A stretch of 12,742 bases of DNA from Tannerellaceae bacterium (GCA_031279915.1 JAITHO010000067.1:1-12742); one strand, 5' to 3'; shown: positions 1 through 8,144, counted from the stretch's first letter. The notes: generated from the sequence alone by a model not told the origin. Program-made: numbers and translations.

Positions 1-38
1 AGGCTGGGAGAATTAATCCTTTAACATTACTGATATGC

Positions 39-73
39 AAACAGGGTCTTTTTATGAGAGACCCTGTTTTTTT
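39..73 (+). terminator. Rho-independent terminator of an off-window upstream gene
   Basis: Perfect 11-bp stem AAACAGGGTCT (39-49) with AGACCCTGTTT (59-69), a 9-nt loop, and a run of seven T (67-73) on the plus strand. The T-run orientation fits termination of a plus-strand transcript entering from the left, so susC is probably not read through from that gene. Confidence 0.8.
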
Positions 74-77
74 GGGG

Positions 78-113
78 GCCCTGCCGATTGCAATTCAGCG
101 CGATCGGCAGGGC
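78..113. repeat. Perfect inverted repeat, 11-bp GC-rich stem
   Basis: GCCCTGCCGAT at 78-88 pairs perfectly with ATCGGCAGGGC at 103-113 around a 14-nt loop. No T-run follows, so it is not a standard intrinsic terminator. It lies between the preceding terminator and the 41-bp tandem repeats. It could be an RNA structure, a protein site or the end of a decayed element; nothing in the sequence decides. Confidence 0.7.
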
Positions 114-122
114 AGGAAAGAA

Positions 123-224
123 TTGGGTGTCGCCAAATAAATCCGATGGCGTTTTTTCGCGACTTGGGTGCCGCCAAATAAATCCGATGGCGTTTTTTCG
201 TGACTTGGGTGCCGCCAAATAAAT
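123..224. repeat. 41-bp tandem repeat, about 2.5 copies (array 1)
   Basis: Units begin with TTGGGTG at 123, 164 and 205, exactly 41 bp apart. Units 1 and 2 differ only at a T/C in the GTGTCGCC/GTGCCGCC word and a C/T in TTCGCGAC/TTCGTGAC; the third stops matching after the AAATAAAT at 217-224. The period is not a multiple of three and no frame is open through it, so it is not a protein repeat. It has no unique spacers, so it is not CRISPR. It shares period and the word GTGTCGCCAAA with the larger array at 7717-8144. Confidence 0.9.
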
Positions 225-321
225 TTATCTTCTGATGATAGTTATATTCTTTGGGCTTGCGCCGAGTTGTTATCGGAGCGAATAATCTTTCGAAAACTTT
301 TCGCAGAGGCGGGAGGCTGCA

Positions 322-354
322 TGTCCCCAAACATCATAATATTTGTCCCCAAAC
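322..354 (+). promoter_or_regulatory. Pair of 11-bp direct repeats upstream of the susC promoter
   Basis: TGTCCCCAAAC occurs at 322-332 and again at 344-354. The start-to-start distance is 22 bp, about two helical turns, so a dimeric activator could bind both on one DNA face. The pair ends 26 bp before the -7 box, where a regulator of a susCD promoter could sit. The operator role is inference; the repeats are directly visible. Confidence 0.45.
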
Positions 355-380
355 GCATACGAGGAGAGGGTCGGGGGAGA

Positions 381-388
381 TACTTTTG
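381..388 (+). promoter_or_regulatory. Bacteroidota -7 promoter element for susCD
   Basis: TACTTTTG is an exact match to the Bacteroidota consensus TAnnTTTG. Transcription would start near 394-396, giving a leader of about 30 nt before the ATG at 426. No TTTG/TTG -33 box is present at the usual 19-21 bp upstream, which would fit dependence on an activator, as is common for susC-type promoters. Confidence 0.55.
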
Positions 389-425
389 CGATGTATTCTT
401 TTTTAACATTAAGCAGTAAGAATTT

Positions 426-3400
426 ATGAAAAAATCAATTTTAATGTCTACTATCCGGCAATGGCGATTTGCCTGCTTGCTGGTGTGTTTATGGATGATG
501 TATTCTGCCGTTGGATATGCGCAGAATGTGAGAGTATCCGGTACGGTTAGCGATGCCAACGGCGATCCGCTTATCGGAGTAAGCATTGTTGTTAAGGGCG
601 ATGCAAGCAGGGGAACCATATCTGATGCGGAGGGCAAGTTCGGCCTGACGGCTCCGTCGGCCAGCTCGACGCTGCTGTTTTCCTATATTGGATTCGTTAC
701 GCAGGAGGTTACCATTGGTTCAAGGAGGGAGATTAATGTTACGCTGCTTGAGGACGCGCAATTGCTGGAAGAGGTGGTTGTGGTTGGATACGGTACGCAG
801 AAGCGTTCGGACATTACCGGCTCTGTTACCTCCGTACCAAAGGAGCGATTGAGCAATCTTCCGGTAGCTAATTTCGCCCAGGCCATTCAAGGCGTGGCCG
901 CCGGAGTTAATGTTACCCAAAACTCGTCGATACCGGGCGATACTCCGGGAATGCTTGTGCGCGGAAGGAGTTCTATCAACCTTAGTAATTCGCCGCTGCT
1001 GGTGGTCGACGGGATGGCTCTCTCGGCCGATGCTTCTATTAACGATATTAATCCGGGCGACATCGAGTCGATTGAGATCCTTAAGGATCCGTCGGCTGTG
1101 GCGATCTACGGTGTGCAGGGATCCAACGGCGTTATCCTTATCTCAACCAAAAGAGGAGGCGATTCGCATCCGCGCGTCAGGTACGGCGGCTATCTGGGAT
1201 TCTCGGAGATTGCCCACATCCTGGAGCCCGGATCCACATCTCAGTTGCTCGAACGATATGCCGAGTACGCTCGCATACAGAACAAGCCCCTCAATCCCGA
1301 TTTCGGAGGCGTTCAGTATGCCGACGAGGTAGAGAACTTCAAGGCCGGACGAACAATAGACTGGATTGACGAGGCAACTCAAACCGGAATCATACAAGAC
1401 CATAACGTGAGCGTAACGGGCGGATCGAAATACGCCAAGTATTTCTTCTCCGGAGATTTCCTTAACCAGCACGGCGTTGTGAAGGGATATAACTACAAGC
1501 GCTACTCGCTGCGTATGAACATGGACGTCAATCCCGTGAAATGGTTCACCATCGGAGCAAGCGCAGCCATCGTTGCCCACAATCGCGACGGCGGACGGGC
1601 CAACCTACTCAACGCATCGGCCATGAGCCCCTTCGGAAAGCTCTACGAAGACGACGGCACAACCTATACGCACTATCCCATGTTCTCCGAAACATTATGG
1701 CCCAACCCTATGCTGCCAACGACCATCAATCCCGAACGACGACAGTTTGACCTCACCCTGAACGGATACGGCGAACTGAACTTCGGCGAGATGATTTCTC
1801 TTCTGAAAGGATTGAAGTACCGACTAAACGCCGGCTACACCTTCATCCCCACCCGCAACAACTACTACGAGGGTAAAACCGTATACAACGAACAGGGCTA
1901 CGGATACATAGACAATAATGAGTCGCAGTATTATCTGGTAGAGAACATCCTTACTTATTCGAGGGATATTGCAAAGCATCACTTCGACCTCACCGGACTT
2001 TATTCAGCCTCCAGCAAATACTGGCAGCAGGCGAGAGCCTATTCGCGAACCTTCCCCAACGATAACGTAGGCTGGGGCAACCTCGAATCGGGCTCGACAC
2101 AGTCGGTCGATTCGCAAGCCGATATGCGTCGCCTGCAATCAATGATGGGACGTCTGAACTATAACTACGACAGCCGATACCTGCTCACCGCTACCATACG
2201 GCGCGATGCGGCATCCGTGTTCGGCGAAGATTCCAAGTGGGGTAACTTCCCCTCCTTCGCTTTAGGATGGAACGTTACCCGCGAAGAGTTTGCACAGCCG
2301 ATTACGCATATCCTGAGCTCGCTGAAGCTGCGCGCATCCTGGGGATATTCGGGCAATGCATCTATTCCGGTTTACGATTCGATGTTCAAGCTAACCTCGA
2401 GCACCCTGGCTCTGAACGGAGGGACAACAACATCGATGAAGGTCGGCACCCGCATGGGGAACTCCCTCCTCCACTGGGAGCGCACCCAGGGCCTCAACCT
2501 CGCCGCCGACTTCAGCCTCTGGAGCAACCGCCTCAACGGTACCCTGGAATGGTACAACCGAACAACCGACGGCATACTTCTCACACAGAAACTCACCACT
2601 ATCTCCGGCTCTGCCGACGTTTGGAACAACATCGGTAGCGTGAACAACAAGGGTATCGAAATAACCCTGAACTCTGTGAACGTCGATACTAAAGACTTCC
2701 GCTGGAATACAACGCTTGTGTTCGCAAAGAACGTAAGCAAATGGGTCGAAGTTTATGGCGGCGAAGTAGAAGATCTGGGCAACCGATGGTTCATCGGCAA
2801 GCCCGTTGGCGTCATCTACGACTACACCAAGCTGGGAGTATGGCAGGAAGACGAAATAGGCAAGCCTAAAGATCAGGGAGGAAACATCGGATGGGACGAT
2901 GCAGCCATAGCCGGCGACCTCAAGCTCGCCGACCTCAGCGGCCCCGACGGGGTGCCCGACGGCAAAGTCGACGACAACGACCGCTCCATACTCGGACAGA
3001 CGCAGCCCAAATGGACGGGCGGACTGACGAACACCTTCAGCTACCGAAATCTCTCCCTGAGCATATTCATCCAAACCGTGCAAGGCATCATGTCGAACAA
3101 CCAGGTCATAGGAACAGTTTCCGATGAGCTCGGACGACGCAACGGCCCTGCCGAGATAGGCTTCTGGACACCGCAGAATCGCAGCAACGAATGGCGCTCC
3201 CTCGGCAATCACTCCAATAGCCACGGATACGGCTTCCCGATGGACGCCAGCTATACCCGCATCAAAGACGTCACCCTGAGCTACAACCTGCCGCAGGCAT
3301 GGATGAAAGCCGCAGGCCTCAGCGCCGTGCAGATATACGTTAGCGGACGCAACCTGGCTACCTTCACCGACTGGCTCGGATGGGATCCGGAAGCGCGATA

Positions 3401-3482
3401 CGATGTTCGCGGAACAAGCAACTGGGACATCAACTATCCCGTCACCCGCGACCTGGTCTTCGGCCTTAATCTAACATTCTAA
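426..3482 (+). CDS. susC: SusC/RagA-family TonB-linked outer-membrane transporter
   Basis: This is the TonB-dependent channel of a SusCD pair: it moves oligosaccharides (or other bound ligands) across the outer membrane, with the partner lipoprotein as lid. Length (1018 aa) is normal for the family. An N-terminal signal peptide ends near residue 32 (hydrophobic CLLVCLWMMYSAVGYA). Residues ~35-110 form the carboxypeptidase-regulatory-like beta-sandwich (VSGTVSDANGDPLIGVSIVV). EEVVVVGYGTQ (115-125) is the putative TonB-box region at the start of the plug. The plug carries LLVVDG (191-196) and a family-typical DPSAVAIYG followed by SNGVILISTK (221-242). The remainder is the 22-strand barrel, ending in NLTF with a terminal Phe for Bam recognition. 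susD follows after 27 nt, implying one transcript. The first ~250 codons use GTT-rich codons unlike the barrel part. The natural substrate is not visible; a beta-glucan is possible given the GH16 gene 4.8 kb downstream. Confidence 0.96.
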   Translation: MKKSILMSTIRQWRFACLLVCLWMMYSAVGYAQNVRVSGTVSDANGDPLIGVSIVVKGDASRGTISDAEGKFGLTAPSASSTLLFSYIGFVTQEVTIGSRREINVTLLEDAQLLEEVVVVGYGTQKRSDITGSVTSVPKERLSNLPVANFAQAIQGVAAGVNVTQNSSIPGDTPGMLVRGRSSINLSNSPLLVVDGMALSADASINDINPGDIESIEILKDPSAVAIYGVQGSNGVILISTKRGGDSHPRVRYGGYLGFSEIAHILEPGSTSQLLERYAEYARIQNKPLNPDFGGVQYADEVENFKAGRTIDWIDEATQTGIIQDHNVSVTGGSKYAKYFFSGDFLNQHGVVKGYNYKRYSLRMNMDVNPVKWFTIGASAAIVAHNRDGGRANLLNASAMSPFGKLYEDDGTTYTHYPMFSETLWPNPMLPTTINPERRQFDLTLNGYGELNFGEMISLLKGLKYRLNAGYTFIPTRNNYYEGKTVYNEQGYGYIDNNESQYYLVENILTYSRDIAKHHFDLTGLYSASSKYWQQARAYSRTFPNDNVGWGNLESGSTQSVDSQADMRRLQSMMGRLNYNYDSRYLLTATIRRDAASVFGEDSKWGNFPSFALGWNVTREEFAQPITHILSSLKLRASWGYSGNASIPVYDSMFKLTSSTLALNGGTTTSMKVGTRMGNSLLHWERTQGLNLAADFSLWSNRLNGTLEWYNRTTDGILLTQKLTTISGSADVWNNIGSVNNKGIEITLNSVNVDTKDFRWNTTLVFAKNVSKWVEVYGGEVEDLGNRWFIGKPVGVIYDYTKLGVWQEDEIGKPKDQGGNIGWDDAAIAGDLKLADLSGPDGVPDGKVDDNDRSILGQTQPKWTGGLTNTFSYRNLSLSIFIQTVQGIMSNNQVIGTVSDELGRRNGPAEIGFWTPQNRSNEWRSLGNHSNSHGYGFPMDASYTRIKDVTLSYNLPQAWMKAAGLSAVQIYVSGRNLATFTDWLGWDPEARYDVRGTSNWDINYPVTRDLVFGLNLTF

Positions 3483-3509
3483 TTATTCATACTCTTAAAT
3501 TCAATTGCA

Positions 3510-5213
3510 ATGAAATACAATAAGATCATAATCGCATTTATCGCATTGAGTTTGCTCGCTTTCTCGTGTAGCGACGACTTTCTGACGGAGAAGCCTTACA
3601 GCTTCGACAATACAGGGCATACCGATGCGACAACCGTCGACGCCGAGCTCGTCGGCCTGCACCGCATCTTCGCCGAGCTTTGGGCATACAGCGGACATCA
3701 GGGATTCCTCTCATGCTGGCAAATCGGTACCGACGTATGCTCTGCCGGAGCTACGCAAGGCGTGGAGAATCCTTTCTACCAATACGCCGACCTCAACTCC
3801 GAAAACTACGGCGTGATGCATCTATGGCAAAAGAGCTACGAGTTTATCAACAACGCCAACCTTATCATTGCTGCTGTTGGCGACGATAATAAGCCGGCCA
3901 ATGCCGAAGCAAGATTCTTCCGCGCTTATGCATACAACACGCTCGTCACTCTTTGGGGAGATGTGCCTCTGCTCGACAAGCCTGTCACCGTGCCAACGTT
4001 CGATTTCACACGCAATCCGGTGGCCGATGTCGACCGCCTGATCGACGAAGATCTGCAATACGGCATAGCCAATCTGCCTGACGTGGGAGCTACCTCCAAG
4101 CCTTCGCGCATCAACAAAGACATGGCTCGGCAACTTGCCGCCGAAGCTTATCTACGTATGGGCATGCGCGACAACAGCTATTTCGCCAAAGCCGAACAAG
4201 CGGCAACGGGCATCATCGACGGCGGAAAGTATAAGCTGATAGAGGAACGCTACGGAAAGTTCCTCGGCGAAGGAGGCGATCCATATCGCGACATGTTCCG
4301 CTTCGGCAATCAGCGACGCTCCCAAGGCAACACCGAAGGCATCTGGGTCTTCGAAATGGAATACAACAACCAGGTCACCGGAGGAACCATCGACAATCCG
4401 CAGCACCGTCGCGTATGGCAGCCGGCCCTACATAAGATCGACATAGGATACACTAACTGCGACTCGCTCGGCGGACGTGGCAACGGACGCTTACGTCTCA
4501 GCAACTTCATGAAGTACACTGTTTGGAGCGGACTTGAAGGAGATATCCGCAACAGCAACTTCAACATCCGCCGCACTGTATTCTACAACAATCCATCCTT
4601 CGCAGGAGCAACCATAGGAGTTAACGCCAAGGGGTTCCGCGTGGCCCTCAATGCCGCCGACAAGGTTCAGGAAATGGAAGTGAAGCTCGGAGATGCCGTC
4701 ATTCCTTACGAAGCCGACAGTCTCGAAGTGCTCTATCCCTACTGCACTAAGTGGGGCGGATACGATCCGACCGACGACTTCGGATATGCCATAGTGAAAG
4801 ACTGGCCCATCATGCGCCTGGGCGAAACCTATCTGCTGCGAGCCGAAGCCCGTTTGCGACAGAATAACGCCGCCGGAGCTGCTGCCGACATCAACGTTCT
4901 GCGCAACCGCGCCTTCAAAGCTTCACGCGCCGCAACGGGCAACGCTACGCTCGGAGCCGTCAGCGCATCCGACATCTCAATCGACTTCATACTCGACGAG
5001 CGCGCTCGCGAACTCATCGGAGAGGAGAATCGACGAATGACCCTCGTGCGCACCGGCAAGCTGGCCGATCGCGTACCCATGAACGGCGACACATCGCCAA
5101 CAGGAAAAGTTATTACCGGATTTGACGCGAACAAACATATTCTGCTTCCTATTCCGCTTGCTGAAATTCAAATGAACAAGGACGCCGAACTGAAGCAGAA
5201 CCCGGGCTATTAA
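3510..5213 (+). CDS. susD: SusD/RagB-family surface glycan-binding lipoprotein
   Basis: This is the partner of the upstream SusC: a surface-exposed lipoprotein that captures ligand and closes over the transporter. It is 567 aa, normal for the family. A signal peptide ends in the lipobox LAFSC with the lipidated Cys at residue 20, followed by SDDFLTEKP, a typical SusD start. The N-terminal SusD-like domain with TPR helices includes ARFFRAYAYNTLVTLWGDVP (134-153), a family hallmark. The C-terminal RagB/SusD domain carries MRLGETYLLRAEARLRQ (435-451), DINVLRNRAF (460-469), DERARELIGE (496-505) and the closing LLPIPLAEIQMN (545-556) before NPGY. The ATG is 27 nt after the susC stop with no promoter between, so the two are cotranscribed. 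A strong hairpin follows at 5250. The ligand cannot be inferred from sequence. Confidence 0.96.
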   Translation: MKYNKIIIAFIALSLLAFSCSDDFLTEKPYSFDNTGHTDATTVDAELVGLHRIFAELWAYSGHQGFLSCWQIGTDVCSAGATQGVENPFYQYADLNSENYGVMHLWQKSYEFINNANLIIAAVGDDNKPANAEARFFRAYAYNTLVTLWGDVPLLDKPVTVPTFDFTRNPVADVDRLIDEDLQYGIANLPDVGATSKPSRINKDMARQLAAEAYLRMGMRDNSYFAKAEQAATGIIDGGKYKLIEERYGKFLGEGGDPYRDMFRFGNQRRSQGNTEGIWVFEMEYNNQVTGGTIDNPQHRRVWQPALHKIDIGYTNCDSLGGRGNGRLRLSNFMKYTVWSGLEGDIRNSNFNIRRTVFYNNPSFAGATIGVNAKGFRVALNAADKVQEMEVKLGDAVIPYEADSLEVLYPYCTKWGGYDPTDDFGYAIVKDWPIMRLGETYLLRAEARLRQNNAAGAAADINVLRNRAFKASRAATGNATLGAVSASDISIDFILDERARELIGEENRRMTLVRTGKLADRVPMNGDTSPTGKVITGFDANKHILLPIPLAEIQMNKDAELKQNPGY

Positions 5214-5249
5214 TCCATAGCTATAGTTATATCTTATCATGCTTTGCTG

Positions 5250-5289
5250 AAGGCTGTCGCCTCTCATCTGATGAGTGCGGCAGCCTTTT
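5250..5289. terminator. Terminator hairpin between convergent susD and tamL
   Basis: AAGGCTG (5250-5256) pairs with CAGCCTT (5281-5287). The stem extends through TCGC/GCGG with one G-T pair, and an inner stem CTCAT/ATGAG closes a 3-nt loop. A short T-run (5286-5289) follows on the plus strand. It lies 37 bases after the susD stop and 19 bases beyond the end of the minus-strand gene, so it probably serves susCD and may also stop the opposing transcript, although the T-run on that strand is poor. Confidence 0.75.
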
Positions 5290-5307
5290 CTGCATTCCTT
5301 CTTTTGT

Positions 5308-7677
5308 TCAGAACGGATAGCCGACGGCGAGATGGTAGGCGAATGAGTCGCGGAAGCGGGGGAGGTTGTAGTATCCCCGTCGGCCTGTATCGTAGGGGAG
5401 ATGGAGGCCCAGGCCGGCGTCGAGGCGTATGATGAGGAAGTCGAAGTCGTAGCGGAGGCCCAGGCCGGTTCCGAGAGCCATGTCGTTGAGGAGATGGGCG
5501 GGCGAGAAGGTACCTCCGGGTCGATTCGGATCGTTGCGCAGCAGCCATATCCCTCCCCAATCCATGAAGGTGGCGCCGAACAGATTGCCCAGGATGCGGA
5601 AGCGATATTCGAGGTTGGCCTCAAGCTTGAGATCGCCTGCCTGATCGATGTATGAGTAGCGGTTCAGATGAGGGTCGGCTGGGATGAAGCGGCCCGGGCC
5701 GATGGATCGGATGTTGAAGGCTCGGATGCTATTGGCTCCGCCGATGTAAAACTGCTCGCTGAAGGGAGCCACGCGCGAGTTTCCGTAGCTGGCTATTATC
5801 CCCGCCATAAGCCGCAATACTACGCGGTTGTTTTTGTCGAGCTTATGATTATACCGGAACTCGCCGCTGAGCTTAAGGAATTGCGCGAACGGATTCCCCA
5901 GCAACTTTTTCCCCTCCTTTCCCCACTGATTTCCTGCCAAAGCGTATATGCCCGACAATAGATTACCTGCTTCGGAGAGCGATGCCTGCCACCAAACGTG
6001 GTGCGGACGGGGCTCGGAGCTATCGTCGTAAGTGTAAGTGTAGCTCAAGGCGGGGATGAACTGGTCGGCAAGGCTGAGGCGAAGCGCGGGATTGATGGCG
6101 GCGATGCTATCGAACTCGGCTGTTTGCGACTGCATGCGATTATACGTTAGGCGAAGGGGGGTGAAGATGTGACGATGGTAAGGGCTGGGCTGAAATTCGT
6201 ACGACAGTCCGGCATTGAAGGATAGCATGCGGAAGAATCTTGCGCGGTTGAGAAGGTTGCCGCTCAGCCGGAAGGTGGTGAACGAAGGATATACAAGTCC
6301 TCGATCGGCAAAGCTCGGTAGCCAAACGAAGGGGAGGGTGAGGCTGGCTCCGGCGCCCCATTCGTAGCTGTTCATGCCGGCGCGGGCCTTGTTGGTTTGC
6401 CATTCGTACGATCCCTTGGCTTCGAGCTGAAGAACTTCGCCGCCGCCAAAGAGGTTGTATCGGGTGAGGGTGAAGATGGCTCCCGGCCCGCGAAGGTTGT
6501 TGCTCTTGTCGGTGAGGTTGAACTCCAGCTCTCCTCCGAGGGGGAGGTCGTAGAGGGTATTGATGGTGAGGTCGAGCAGATCGTTGCGGCGCGAGGTATC
6601 GCGCGGCTCGAAGTGCATCTCTGAGAAGCGAAACACTTGCAGGCGGGCGATGGCCGTTTGCGTTCGGCGTTCGCGATCCTCCGAGTACCAGTCGCCAGGC
6701 TTTAGCATCAGATGCTTGTAGAGCACGGCAGGTCGAACCCTGAGCTTGTTCTCATAAAAAACAGTCATGTCTCTATACGTCACCGAATCAACAGGCTGCT
6801 CGCCGCGATAGCCCGTCAGCGCAAAAGATACGCGGCCAATCCTGAAGGGCGTCATTGCCGATTGCGGAAGCCCTGACTTGCGCATCACCCGCAGCGATAC
6901 CTTGCCCGGGCTGAGTAGAGTATCGGCCTGATATACTATAAACTCCGGACGGTGATAATAGAAGCCCTCGCTACGCAGCAGCGACGAAATCCGCTGACGC
7001 TCGGCTTCGAGCGATGCCACGCTGAAACCCATCCCCGGCCGGAGAATCTGCTCGGAAGCATGCAAGGCAATAAGGCTGTCGGCCGCCGAGCGGGTGCGCA
7101 CGTAGCGGATGCTATCGTAAGTGTAGAGGTGATAAGGCTCGATATGATAGGCAAGCTTGGCTTTGCGGGGATTATGCGCGTCGGCAATAAGCTCGTAAGA
7201 AGCCTGGCCGTCGAAATATCCGTTCTCCCGAAGCAGATTATGCGCTATGGCGACCCTAACCCCAGGGTTCACCGTGGATACAAACACCGGCTTGGCCGCA
7301 AACTTATCGAATATCCATCTCCCCAATCCCCCCTCGGCCCCAACAAAGGCATTATATATCCACAAACCAAAAGGCAGAGGAGAGCGCACCGACGAACTCC
7401 CGAAAAGAGCATTGTTGGGAGGATAAGCCAGCGCCGCCTCAATCTCCGACATCGCAAGAGGAGAAAAAGGAACCGAATCGACCGCCGCAATCTCAATCCG
7501 CTTTATGCCGCTATACAACACCTCGCCCTCCGGCAGATTCCGCGTCGTTGAGCAAGCCGATGCCATGACGAGCAGGCAGGCCGTATACATATATATATAG
7601 TAGCGCCAGCGTGCGCCAACCGCCATCAATCGCCCAAAGGCAATCCTCCCAAACTGTTTGTGCAGAGTTGTTATCAT
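5308..7677 (-). CDS. tamL: BamA/TamA-superfamily outer-membrane lipoprotein (TamL-like)
   Basis: A Bacteroidota outer-membrane protein of the Omp85 superfamily, resembling TamL, the lipid-anchored TamA counterpart thought to work with TamB in envelope assembly. It starts with a long basic leader, then a hydrophobic stretch and a lipobox-like ASAC with Cys42, followed by STTRNLPEGEVLYSGIK, the usual TamL opening. Residues ~50-370 are POTRA-like (for example LRPGMGFSVASLEAERQRIS at 212-231). From ~380 (LPLGGELEFNLTDKSNNLRG) to 789 is the 16-strand barrel. GGANSIRAF (647-655) is the Omp85 loop-6 motif region (IRAF for VRGF). It ends in GYPF with terminal Phe. Met18 (codon 7624-7626) would give a more ordinary 24-residue signal and may be the true start. 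It is transcribed against susCD and stands alone: no TamB is present in the window. No clear promoter was found upstream. Confidence 0.9.
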   Translation of the reverse strand: MITTLHKQFGRIAFGRLMAVGARWRYYIYMYTACLLVMASACSTTRNLPEGEVLYSGIKRIEIAAVDSVPFSPLAMSEIEAALAYPPNNALFGSSSVRSPLPFGLWIYNAFVGAEGGLGRWIFDKFAAKPVFVSTVNPGVRVAIAHNLLRENGYFDGQASYELIADAHNPRKAKLAYHIEPYHLYTYDSIRYVRTRSAADSLIALHASEQILRPGMGFSVASLEAERQRISSLLRSEGFYYHRPEFIVYQADTLLSPGKVSLRVMRKSGLPQSAMTPFRIGRVSFALTGYRGEQPVDSVTYRDMTVFYENKLRVRPAVLYKHLMLKPGDWYSEDRERRTQTAIARLQVFRFSEMHFEPRDTSRRNDLLDLTINTLYDLPLGGELEFNLTDKSNNLRGPGAIFTLTRYNLFGGGEVLQLEAKGSYEWQTNKARAGMNSYEWGAGASLTLPFVWLPSFADRGLVYPSFTTFRLSGNLLNRARFFRMLSFNAGLSYEFQPSPYHRHIFTPLRLTYNRMQSQTAEFDSIAAINPALRLSLADQFIPALSYTYTYDDSSEPRPHHVWWQASLSEAGNLLSGIYALAGNQWGKEGKKLLGNPFAQFLKLSGEFRYNHKLDKNNRVVLRLMAGIIASYGNSRVAPFSEQFYIGGANSIRAFNIRSIGPGRFIPADPHLNRYSYIDQAGDLKLEANLEYRFRILGNLFGATFMDWGGIWLLRNDPNRPGGTFSPAHLLNDMALGTGLGLRYDFDFLIIRLDAGLGLHLPYDTGRRGYYNLPRFRDSFAYHLAVGYPF

Positions 7678-7716
7678 GCCGCAAGATAGTAATTAGGCGA
7701 AAATAATTCCATTCAC

Positions 7717-8144
7717 TGCTACGATCGCATTTTGCTCCGACACAATAATCGCCTCATTGCGATCGTCGCATTTTGCCCAAAAAACGATTTGAACACACTG
7801 CGATCGTCGCATTGAGCCCAAAAGGCTTTTTTTAAGGCAACGTGACTGTCAAAGTGTCGCCAAAGCAGATTTTTCAGGCCAACATTACTGCCAAAGTGTC
7901 GCCAAAACAAAATTCAGAAGCCAATGCGATAGAGAAGCTCCCTCCGGAACAGATTTTTTAAGATAATTTCTCCGAAAAATATACCATAAAGATGCCATTT
8001 GGCACACTGCGATCATCGCAATGCCTCCAAATCGTTTTTTCGGGCAAAATGCGACGATAGCAGTGAGCCGAAATAAAGATTTGAGGCAAATGCGACGATA
8101 GCAATGAGCCGAAATAAAGATTTGAGACAGATGCGACGATAGCA
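7717..8144. repeat. Degenerate 41-42-bp repeat array, about 10-11 units (array 2)
   Basis: The core GCGATCGTCGCA or a variant recurs at 7718, 7759, 7800, 8009, 8051, 8092 and 8133; the gaps are 41, 41, 209 (about five units), 42, 41 and 41. Weaker units fill the middle, with GTGTCGCCAAA at 7854 and 7896, 42 bp apart. The units occur in both orientations: 7758-7791 is the reverse complement of 8028-8062 apart from one inserted base and one mismatch, so the whole region is a large inverted repeat centred near 7910. There are no unique spacers or cas genes, so it is not CRISPR. No transposase or target duplication is visible. It belongs to the same repeat family as 123-224. Confidence 0.88.

Larger units (their letters stand above)
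1..425. other. Gene-free region upstream of susC
   Basis: I see no credible coding region here; the short open frames are interrupted and low quality. From left to right it holds a terminator (39-73), a perfect 11-bp-stem hairpin (78-113), 2.5 copies of a 41-bp tandem repeat (123-224), a 13-bp palindrome CGAAAACTTTTCG (291-303), two copies of TGTCCCCAAAC (322-332 and 344-354) and the -7 box of the susC promoter (381-388). The first ~30 bases may contain the 3' end of an off-window plus-strand gene, but no frame can be chosen. Confidence 0.75.

Noticed and set aside
338..345. Second -7 box AATATTTG before susC
   Set aside because: It lacks the TA at the first two positions of TAnnTTTG, while 381-388 matches exactly and is better placed for the ATG at 426.
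2391..3224. 277-codon open frame on the minus strand inside susC
   Set aside because: It is antisense to the strongly supported barrel region of susC, has no recognisable motif, and arises from the GC-rich third-position pattern of the sense gene.
5401..5655. Plus-strand frame opposite the tamL 3' end
   Set aside because: It is antisense to the conserved Omp85 barrel, has a low-complexity Glu/Val/Ala composition and no start signal.
7717..8144. CRISPR array
   Set aside because: The period is 41-42 bp with the whole unit degenerate and no distinct unique spacers; units occur in both orientations, and no cas genes are present.
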